In this document: in pieces, positions 11,701-23,700 of the stretch
How the letters are laid out: every line of letters starts with the position of its first letter
Position numbering within the stretch: the first letter of the stretch is position 1
Origin: Antedon mediterranea
Taxonomy: Eukaryota; Echinodermata; Crinoidea; Comatulida; Antedonidae
DNA: 64,000 nt
Direction: 5' to 3'
NCBI RefSeq assembly: GCF_964355755.1
Contig: NC_092672.1
Location: forward strand, 19,528,501-19,592,500
The notes under the pieces: generated by a model
Seen by the model: only the letters and a program-made list of their open reading frames with translations
What the model was told of the DNA's origin: nothing
Database searches by the model: none
Program-made: the position numbers and the translations under genes

Positions 11701-14700
11701 GTTCAAGCAGTATTGTTATAATGTGTTTTTTATTGAGAATTGTCCTATAATTTCACACATAAATTAATTATTCCCTGAGATTTGAAATCAAAATAAAATG
11801 TACATTGACTTATTTAATAATTGCCCTGATTTAATGCACAACTATTAATTTAGATTGTATACTGGCTTTTTCTTTTTATCCAAATGTACATATAGTGGAG
11901 TCTGTTAGGGCTGAAATAAGGGTGTTTGGTTCAGTTTCTTCCAAAAGCACCAAATTTGGTATACAGGTTGCCCACCCTATACAAATTCAATTTTTGATGG
12001 GCGCCAAGCAAAATGACCCCTTGGGTCACCTAATTTGCATAATTTAAAATGGCGGACATTTTCGCTTAAACATTCTATATCTCTAAAAATACTGGTCATA
12101 GAGAGTTGATTTTTAGCCCAAAATGTTCAGAACATAAACATTCCTATTTACTCTAATGAAGTTTTTTTGAAAAAAATGACCGGAAGTACCAGTTTTAACC
12201 TTTGACCTATATTTTAAGGCATTACCATATCTCAGTAAATAGTTGTCACAGACAGTTTATTTAAGTGTCAAATTGTTCAGAATATATTATACAAATAATG
12301 AATGTTTATGAGTGCAATGGTACAAATAATGGCACGAGGTGAATGATGAAAGGTTATATCAACGAGGCAAAGCCGAGTTGATATAACCTTTCATCATTCA
12401 CCAAGTGCCATTATTTGTACCATTACACGAATACAAAACATTCATTATTTGTTTTATATAACATCTAAATAACAAACAAAAATGTTTCAAAAAGTACTAT
12501 TTAACGATCGTTGAATAGTGCGTACTATTGCACGCCATGTGACCCACATTCGTCCAATCAAATGACCGGAATTTATATAGGTGTTATATAAATGTTACTA
12601 TTTAATTTAATGAAACATTTTATCCAAAAATGACCGGAAGTACTCAGTTTTGCCTTTGAACGTTACGGTGTAATTACCAACCTTGTTACGGTTAATATAT
12701 TTTGATATCCATAAAACTACTTGTCATAGAGAGTTAATTTTGGTGTCAAAATGTTCAGAACATAAACATTTCTATTTACTATAATAAAGTTTTTTCTCAA
12801 ATAATGACCAGAAATACCATATTTGACCTTTGACCTGTTTTTTCAGGCAAATTGCCATATCTCATTATTGGGTTGGAGTGGAAAGTTCATTTTGGTTTCA
12901 GATTGTTCAGAATATATATGTTTCTATTCTGCTTAATAGAAGACTTTTCAAAAAAATGTCAGGATGTATAGTTATTGACTTGTTAAATACATAAAATTTA
13001 TAAATTTGTTCAGTTAATTGTATAGTTAACTGTATATTTATGATATTATTTTGCAACCCACTTTTGAGCACTTGTCGAAGATGGCTGCTTGCATGTGCAA
13101 TTGAACAAAGTATACTGAACAAAGTTGAATAGATTGTCCTATTTGTAGTGAGTCTAGAGTAATGTAAATGAGAAATGAGAAAATTGTATATACAAAAAAT
13201 ACCCAATCTCATCTAATCGAGTACTTAAATGAAGTCTTCTACGCATTAACTCTCTATGACAAGTAGTTTTATGGATATCAAAATATATTAACCGTAACAA
13301 GGTTGGTAATTACACCGTAACGGTCAAAGGCAAAACTGAGTACTTCCGGTCATTTTAGGATAAAATGTTTCATTAAACTAAATAGTAACATATATATTCT
13401 GAACAATTTGACACTTAAATAAACTGTCTGTGACAACTATTTACTGAGATATGGCAATGCTTTAAAATATGGGTCAAAGGTTAAAACTGGTACTTCCGGT
13501 CATTTTTTAAAAAAAAATACTTCATTAGAGTAAATAGGAATGTTTATGTTCTGAACATTTTGAGCTAAAAATCAACTCTCTATGACCAGTAGTTTCAGAG
13601 ATATAGACTGTTTAAGCGAAAGTGTCCGCCATTTAAAATTATGCAAATTAGGTGACCCAAGGGGTCATTTTGCTTGGCGCCCATCAAAAATTTAATTTGT
13701 ATAGGGTGGGCAACCTGTATACCAAATTTGATGCTTTTGGAAAAAAGTGAACCAAAATATCCCTAACAGACTCCACTTGAAAAACATAAGCACTCATTTT
13801 GAGGGCTTGTGATGAGTTAAAAATCAAATAATTTATTATCAAGTTAAAGTTCAAAACAATTTTTTTTGTAATGGTCAAATGAATACAAAACAGAAAATAT
13901 ATTTAGGTTACATTAATTTCTTTAAAAAGTAGCATGAAAACATAAAATAAATTACATGAATAAAGGTAATAACTATACAGGAACCAAAACTTAAAATAAA
14001 TAAATAAAATCAACAGAAATATAGACAATAGCATATTATTTTATCAGAAAAGTAGTTGGAGAGATAATGATTTTCAATTATTATACAAAAGTCTTTCTGA
14101 TTAGAAACAAGGGTTGAATCAAGACAATTTCACCTATATTTGGGATAAAACATTATTTTTTGTTTAAAATAATTGCCAAACTCTGCAATCATCCAAAAAA
14201 CATAGCAAACCTCATTTAACCAACATAAAAGTGATAGAATCAATAGTGTACAACTCACTTGGTTTGTCAATTAACAAATTTAAATATATTTTTGTTAAAT
14301 ACTTAATTTTGTGGTTATAAGCATCATTTTTTGGTTTAAAAACAATATTGATAAACCTTCACCGCCCCAAACAATGTTACAGTAATGTATAAGTAAAACA
14401 TTTTATTTTAATTTCTTTAGAATACTAATATATTTAGATATTTTATTTGAGAAAAATTGTTGGCAGCCAATAATCTAATTAAAAGACCAAGGATTGATAC
14501 TTCACTTTTTTCAATTAATTTTCCATTAAAAAAATATAACAATTGTTGTGTGTAAGTTCACTAATACAATTAGTTTTAGTCGTATTATTTAATAATTAGT
14601 TTGTAGTGAACAATTTACTAACTTACTTAACTTTAAATTTAAAAAGTTCAACAAGACATCAATATTGTTATGAAAATATAAAGTTGTATCATCTGCATAA

Positions 14701-17700
14701 AAAAATATTGTGTCTGAAAGATTTACTAATTATTAATTTGAAATAATGATTTCGATCTGTAAAATATCTTTTTAACCACGCTATGAAAGGCCCCAAAATA
14801 CCATAACGAAACAACTAGAAAATATCATGGTTAACAACATCAAAAGTTTTTGATAAATCTAGAAAAGTACTTTCAAATGCAGTATTAACAGAATTATATT
14901 AGTGAGTTCAAGAAAAGCATGACAAGTGGTATTGTATGCATACATTTTTCATTATATTTTTGAAAAAATGGGTAAAATTAAGATTGGTATAAAAGTATCT
15001 ATTTTTAAATACAGGATTTACATTTAATATGATTAGGTACAGAACCCATCATGAATGATTAATTAATGGCGTATGTGAGATGGCTTATAATTAATGGAGC
15101 AACCTTTTTAAGAATCATGCTCTGAACCTTTACTAGAATTCAAATTATTAATTATATTAAGCACTTCTGTTTCAGATATAAATGAGAGGCTATATGGGAG
15201 GTGGTAATTAACAGATTAGGTCTTTGCCATTTTAGAATATAGAATTACAGAGTTTTACAAATGTGGCTATACTTTTTATCTTGAAATATTTGAACTTTTA
15301 TGAATTTTTAAAAGTTTATGTTAATGTTTACTAAATTTATTTAGGTGGGGTGTGTAGAGGGTGTCATCAATAGTTGTTTTAGTGTTTTGGTTTTTTTTTA
15401 ACTTCAAAAAGTATATAAAAAAATGTATCCAACATTAGGATTAACTGTACAGTTTAGACGAATCAGTTTGAGAAAGATAAAAGCAAAATGCACCTATATC
15501 TGTAATTCAGTATCAATGGTCAAGAACGTCAACCTTATTGAAAGTTAATCATAATCAATTATTTTTGAAATAGGTAAATGATCAGAGATGTCTGAATTGT
15601 AATACCTGATGAAATATCAATCCATAAGACCATAATTTAACATCAAATAAATAGTCATAAAATTAAATCTTCTTTATTTTAATATATTCCTCTTTTTGTT
15701 TTCTTTTGAAAAAGGTTTTAATACACCAAGAAAAAAAAACACAAATATAAACATCTACCCTGTATACACATGGGGTCAGATCATCTTTCTATTTGACCTA
15801 TTCGCTTCCCTTCAATATCTACATCCGTCGCTAGGACAGAATAATCTGGATTTTTTTGTTTTACATTAATCCAAGTTAATCAACTACCACACTTTATTTC
15901 AAATAATAACATTTTTTAGCTTAATTATTTTTTTGTTAAATGGCTGCATAATTAGTTATCCACACCTTGGCGGATAACTCCTTGTGATTGTATAAAATCA
16001 TCATCAACTTTTTTTATCTGTATTATTCTTCTTTCATTCCATATTTCATAACTTTGTATAGTTTTGTGCACCTCCTACTTTTTAAAAATGTCAGAGTTGC
16101 GCAACATGACTTTCGCACGATTTTATGAATTTAAATGATTGATCATAGATTAAAAACCAAACGTCATTTTGTATTGACACTTTTTAAATTTAAGTCATAT
16201 CAAGAGTAACTTTCTGTGGATTGAAAATGCCATGCTTCACATAAAGTTACGCGCACAAGATTTTTTCTTATACCCAACACCTGCAATTGCTGTAACTAAT
16301 AATGCGTATTTTCATTATAAGCCTTAAAAGAATTGAAAAGTCAATTAAACCATCAAATATTATTTTAATGATTTTACTGATTTTGATTTTAAATGTATTA
16401 TGGCTACCCTTACAGTACATGATGGCATTGTTAACCCTATTTCACATTGACCATTCTTATTATTTGAAATACATTATGGCTACTCATACATGCTGATTGC
16501 CTTCTTAACCCTATTTCACATTGACTATTCTTTTTATTGTACAAGTTACTAAATGTTTTAGTTTACTTAATTCACTTCCCACAACCTTAATCAATAATCA
16601 CCTTGACAAATTTCAATATAAATTTACCTCCTGGTTCATCCTGTTTTTCATCACTGTTTTCCTCCTTGTACTCTATTTGCACAAACATACTTTGCCTATT
16701 ATATTATTCTTAATAGTGTTGTTGTTTACAATAGTGATGAAAGCATTAATTTTGAAAATTTCTGTAATTTCGCGTGGAAGTAATCATATTTATCTTAATT
16801 TATGTCATGTTCATCCCACCAAAATCTGATGATGAAAACAGTTACCATGAAATTAGTACTTATGTAGAAACAAGGCTATATAAAAAAGGATAGATTCAGG
16901 GTTTAACAAAATATATGACATAATCAATTCTAACCGGCTGAAAACATCTATTGAAATCCTCCATACATTATGTAGAAGAGCTGACTATTGCAATATGCTT
17001 TATTAGTTGATGCCATTCCAAAAGATTGTAAGTATAATTAAGAATCATAACAACAATATGTCAAATTCAAATTCAAATATTCTTTATTCATCCTCAATCA
17101 AGAAAATATACAACAACAATATATGAGAACATAAAAAAAATGAAAAGGAATCACATAAAAACTCAAAAGAGCTTGATTAGTTGTGTACCCCTACGTCCCT
17201 AACTAGCCTAAAAAACTAAAACATAAATAATAAAAAAGCTGTGCATACATACTGTCTGTACATATTAAGGATGAATGTATTATAACAATTAAATAACACA
17301 TAACACATAACAGCAAAATGTATACTCATGCTTTAAATCAAAAGCTATTACTTCTCGTGTTTTGAACAAATGGAATGTTGCTCTCAACGCCCAAAACATA
17401 AATCCGATAAAGAAGGTGAAAAATGAAAAAATATACTAAATTATAAAACATTACATAAAATTGTTTCAACTAACTTACAGCTGTATCTGGAAATTGAAAA
17501 AAATGAATGTTATATATGTGTTATTGAAAATGAAAAGCATATGTTCTTATATTGTATACATAACAAACATTTTTATAGGAATAGACAATAGCAGAAGTTC
17601 ATTTAAAGTAGGGCCTACCTCTTTAATGCAGGCTCAGATTGTCTACAGTATATACATACTGTATATACAGTGCAATGCTTTAAGTATCTAATACCTTGCA

Positions 17701-20700
17701 ATTTTATATTCTTTTAACAATCATAAATCATACAGGTTTGATAATGCATTTTTTCTCATATATGTATAATTTTCTAACAATTTGAATAAAATAGGTGTTT
17801 ATCAAGTCAATACTGTATTCAAATTTAGAAACAGCTTAATCACAAAATAATGGGATCATTGTGCACTTTGTAATATTAATAATTCATTATATGATGTATT
17901 GATACTTTAACACTTCTTTATTGTATCTTGAACTTTGTTGTTATCATTGATACAATAATACATGAATCAAATGTCAACAATTATAGAGCATTCATATTAA
18001 CAGTTAATGTTGACTGATATGATTTTACTGTACCTTTCATCTCATCTTGAAAATTAAAAAAGTAAATAAAAATTAATCAAATATTAAAAATAATTTAAAT
18101 ATAAAGCTGATGATATTGATTGCAATTTGCCTAATGAGGTTTGATGATGAAAATAAGAATTCAGCAGGGTGAATTTTCAATGCGAGATGTAGGCATAAGT
18201 AATAATAACCTGTCATTCTTTTAAAATACAAAATAAATTTGCAAATTGATGGTAAATACCATTTTAAAAGAGTTTATATGAAAGTATTTGTATGAAAAAA
18301 TTGAATTATCATATGCATTTATTATTTTTAGAATGGATCAACACCTCTGATTGAAGCTGCAAATAGGGGTTTTCACGAAGTCTGCTTGGTCCTTCTCAAT
18401 AAGGGAGCTGATGCAAATCAACAAAACAAGGTACTTTCACACATTGTATTTTAAAAATTTTTAAATACATAGGTGGACAGTACATACTAATAACAATTTA
18501 TGTTTTGTCATTGATAATGGGATTGTAGGATAATTCAAAATTATTACTAGTTCAAAATCTAGACTAGTAGTATATTTAATTTGTTTGAAAATGTATACCA
18601 CAAATATTTGTTGACATGTGCACAACAAATAGTTTGTTTATTTTGCCTAATTTATCACTCAACTTTGTTACTCTATTTTGTAAAGAAATTAATCAGAGCC
18701 TTATCATTAAATGTTTACATTATTTATATGCAGTATGTTTATTTACATATTTCTTGGTAGCAGAAATGAAGCTCACCTTATTCTGTCATATTTCCTCACA
18801 GTGGTTTGAATTCAGTACATTGCATTTCATATGCCGTTTCTTATACCTTACTGTACTGTATATTTTTCCCCCTTGACCATAACAAATATTTAAACTTCAA
18901 TTTAAAAAAAACAATTCTTCTTTTCTATTGTTTGTAGAATACTGATACTACTATGTCTTGTCACTCAATAAATATTATTTACCACCAAAAACGTACATTG
19001 CCTCATACTTACCTATATTTTCCGAGAACTTTACTTTTACCTGGAAAATGATTTAAATGAAAAGAAGAATAATTACCCAAAAAAGGTGAAAATCATTATG
19101 TAGTTAAATGTAATAATGAGGGCACAATTATTGTTGTTATTTTTTAGCCATTTCATGCATGGATTACCACAATGCTTTCTTATTTATGTTATAATCTGTT
19201 TTTAAAAATGATTTGATAATAAATATCTGCTAATTAATTAATTAATGTATGTTTAAAATAAAAAAAAACAAAAATGAAATTAATTCTAAATAGGCCATGT
19301 GGTTTTTCTTGGTCAGAATAGCATATAGCTTGTTAGATTGAATTAATTAATGGAGGTTTGCGCAGGGTTTTTGGGGTTTGTGCAGTTTAGCAATACCCCT
19401 GTGTTATTGATCTTGATCATCAAGTTAGTGAGGGTTTTAATATATTCCTGTCAGTCTGAATGGCAATATGCTATATGGTGACAAAAATAATAATACATAG
19501 CCATGTCCTATATTGAATCCCAAATTCATAAGTTTTTATGTAGACTTTGACAATATTATTTGCATACAAACCAGCAGCCACTTCCAGAAATGAGGCACTT
19601 TTGCGCTACCTAACAGGTAAAAGGCAACGCAATAGGGGGCGCAATTGCGTTTGCAAAGGAGTTCACAATAACACTAGAAGCTAAGTTTCTCAAAGGTATG
19701 ACCCCTTTTAGCAATGGGCTTAGCATCCAGTGAAGCTAAAATCCTCTCTAAAATTGTGCGATAAATCGTGACATTTTGATGCCGGACATAACTACTAATT
19801 TCACCCCATCATTTCCCACACTTGTGTTACCAAGTCCTTGGTAATATACCTCATAAATGCTGCACCTCCCCGTATGGAAATATTTAACAGTGGCTTTTAT
19901 ATTCATACAGCAGAAACTGGATAACAAGATATGAAGCAACAAACAAAAATTTATATAAAAATATCTTACACAAAGAATGAATAGGTTCACATTAAAAAAA
20001 ACTTATACATTCACTTTGTGATTGGCCATTGTATTGGTCTAAGTTTAAAAATGACTTCACAAGCTTTGTTCAATCGCATTTTAAAAATAAACTTTCAATG
20101 AACAATTCTGATAATTATTAGAACTGTGCATACACTGGACTTATACAAATGCACAGATTAATTGTTTGTTTTTTATAATCGTCTACCGACTACTGTATCA
20201 TGTAAAACTTTTAGGTTCCTTACTCCAAACATGACTTTGAGTTAACAACTCATAAACTATTATTTTTTTTATTGTTGAAAGAGAAATTGAACTTGAATGT
20301 ATCACCTGGTTTCTACTTACCGTATACATCCTTGAAACTCATCAAGATGCAGATACAATCACTCATAAAGTTATACAATTTATTGTAATACTTCCTATTA
20401 TATTGTATACGCATATTTCTTTTAATGCAAAATCAATCTGCAAATGTTGCATGGTTCTTATCATCAGACCAGGTACATTGCACCTACTTTTATTTCATAC
20501 TTTTTTCAAACTCATTGTCAACAGTTCTTAAACAAAATTGACTTCATTGTCTGTTTAAATATTTTGATTTTGATTATTATAATTTTTGATATGAATTGAT
20601 TTTTTGTAAAACAACATAATATTAAGTACGATCTAGTGAGTGAGTGGCCGAGCGGTTAAGACAGTGGAACCGTAATTACGTAGCCATAACATCGGCAGGG

Positions 20701-23700
20701 GTTCGAGGCTCACTCACTCCATGGGTCTGGTGGTAGAACGAGTCTTCTCGGATAAGGACTATAAACCGTAGGTCTAGTGTACACATCTAGCTCGTGTGCA
20801 CTTTAAAGAACCTAGTACATCTTTCGAGACGATCAGTAGGGGGTTACCCCGGTGTATTAGTACATCACAGCCACTGATCACCAACTGGGCCCTCTGGGAG
20901 ATCAGTCTTTGACTGAAGAGGTTACCCAGTATAAAGATAAAACAAACAAACAATGTGTTTTTTGTTTACCGTTTATAATTACATTTTTAAACAATAATCC
21001 TTCAAATTCTAAATAGCCTATAGGCCTGTAACTTACCTTACAAAATACTTTGTACCTTTATTATCATAAATATTCTGATAATAAATGTTCTGATCATGTT
21101 ATTTATAGTTTACCCATTAGTCTAGCCTAGCTTGACTGTTCCTTCTTCATCCTCATTCACCGCAATTTTCCGAATTAGGCCTAGCCTTGCACACAAAGCA
21201 ATATTCATAATTATATTAATTATTATTATATTATTATTGAGTATGGTGGTGTGATAAACATTTTAATAAATATATGCACAAAATAGTTTTCACATTGTGT
21301 CTGGAGAGACCAAAATAATAATAATATATATGCCTAGGCCCAGTAAAGCTTAGTATCAAAGACCTAGCCTACGTAGGATACGCACGGCGGGGGCGGGTGT
21401 GGTAGGCTAGACTGATGAGGAAGGGGGAGGGCCGGGGAGTCTGGCAAGGCAGGCTGCTGTACCTTTTTGACTTGCAATGCTACACAAATATGAGCTTCTT
21501 AATATCATATAACCATAACATCTTTATTATTTTGTCTGTTTTTGTTATTGGATGCATCCATACATATGGGGAATAGAAAGTGACCGCAATTAGGGCAAGG
21601 CGCCTGGGGGTAATGAGGTATCAAACTGACTGATTGTACTGTGAAGTTTTAAACTATAATTGTAACAGGTATTCTGTATTTACTAGTATAAGATATGTTT
21701 TTATTCAACTGTGATATTTTATGTAAAGGTTGTCATTTTGTTTTTTGTTTTATTATTAACAAAAATGTGCATTTCTCTAACATATTTATTTTTTAAATGT
21801 TAAATAGAATGGCGATACAGCATTGCATGTGGGTGCAGGATATGGTCATGTCGATGTCTGCCAAATGTTGGTAGACATGGCAGCAGCAGTGGACCAACAA
21901 AATCATGTAAGTCATAAATTAATTTTTGCATTGAGAACCATTCAGGATCAGAATCCTAAATTTTATTCATTTTAGTTTAAAATGCTTGTTCCTCAAACAG
22001 AATAGCACAAAATGTAGCCTAAGAATGTAATTATTTTATTATGGTATAGAGGCTACTTGTTAATACCTTCATATTTTTTTCTTATTTGAAATTTTTATTA
22101 AATTGTCTAACTATTCTACATCTTGAATTTAACATATTTATACCATCAAGATTGTGCAGACAAGTCAACATTAACAAAAAAAATAAACAAGTTTAAAATG
22201 CTATTTTTTGGGCTATTAAAAAGCTGCAGTTAATCTAGCAATCATTTGGTGGATTACTGTAATTTAGTTATTCTCTATTAAATAAATGTCATGAAAACTA
22301 TAGCGCTTAGATTGCTTAGTGCTTGAAGTTGCTTGTTGGTATGACAACTACAACTAATGCAGATCCTGCATTGTATCTGTCTCAGAATATTCTTGTTTAA
22401 TCAATCTTTTTTAAACTTTTTTAATCATTACATTAGTAATGCTCATTTTAATACACGATTAAAATATTATTGAATGCATTTCATGCATTTCTCATTTGTT
22501 TCATGCTGCACAATTTTGATGTGTCAGGCACGTGTCTGATGGTAATGGTATCTTGGACCTTGTGTGAATGGATAAAAGGCAAACAACTTTGGGGAATACA
22601 TTTTTGTTATACTGATGTTGTCACAAAAGTTTGTAGTTTTTCTGATTTCAGGATATGTTATTTGTAAAGTAATGGCATAAAATTTAAACTGAATTCAAAT
22701 TGAATCAAATATTAAACTTCTTCTTCTACTAAAATGTAGAGTAGACATTACTCTATACATTGATATAAAGAATTAAATGTTTGAACAAGAAAAACTGTAC
22801 TTTTAGCTATTTTTTTATCATACCCTACCTAAAATTGTTTAATAATCTAGAACTCAGTGTTTTGTTAACTTGTGTTCGTACATATTCATAGCTATAAACA
22901 TGTGCATAACGATGCTTAAATTAAACAGAGTTATAGGCCTACCTATTATATATTATATATGAGAATTTTATATAAATCATACTGTAAATTATAGAAACAG
23001 TGCTCATATTCGGAACATAATCTCATAATAGCTCATTGGCGAAAGTTCCATACTTTTTAGTTGTATGAAATAATGTCTCTGGCGGGATTCGAACATGCAA
23101 CCTCTCGCTTACAGAGCGAGTATCATACCACTAGACCACAGAGCCATATATGTTATTTTCACAGATTTTCTCTCATACAACAAATGATATGGACATGTTC
23201 ATTATTTAAAGATGTATTGTCCCCCTGAACAATTTTTTTTTACATTTTTTTGTTGATTATGCCATTTTAATATCATATAATAGTTATCAACTTTGACCAA
23301 AACTTGGATTGGAAAAAAAATTATTTACCTGAAAAAACTGTAATTTAAAGCAAACAAGTCAAATTGCCTGCCAGCCAATGGATTTTTGGTTTGGTGTCAT
23401 TGTAGTGAAAACATGATTTTTTCTTCGTTTTTTTCTACGCAATTGATTAACTTGATTAAAACTACAAATAACCTATGAAAGTCTGATGTAATTATTCTTC
23501 ATTTTTTCACGTGGGGGACAATACATCTTTAAAAAAACATAACCTAATGTCCTTGTTCTACATGGAACCCCCGCAGTTTAAACGCGGACAAAACCACAGA
23601 AGAATAGCTTCTCTTTGTTGAGCTATACTTGCTCACTTTATTTCTATCCATCCGTTCATCCGGTAAACTAAAATAAAAACAAACAGAGAAACAATTGACA

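Larger units (their letters stand above)
1..20901 (+). repeat. Segmental tandem duplication, unit 1 (3' part)
   Basis: This stretch aligns with 29588-48315. The offset is 29587 at base 1, drops by 1324 at the Helitron-like insert and by 847 at the TA-flanked insert, then falls by two 1-nt steps to 27414. Differences seen by eye are few: for example base 589 g/t, the C-run near 4370, the 8276 and 8403 regions, a 1-nt indel near 8616, a substitution near 12968, and base 20407 g/a. The unit's left boundary is not in the window, since homology is already complete at base 1. Confidence 0.93.

Noticed and set aside
16302-16829. Two hydrophobic open frames that could be small membrane proteins
   Set aside because: They come from T-rich intronic sequence, recur only as diverged or duplicated DNA, and have no conserved start, stop or splice context.
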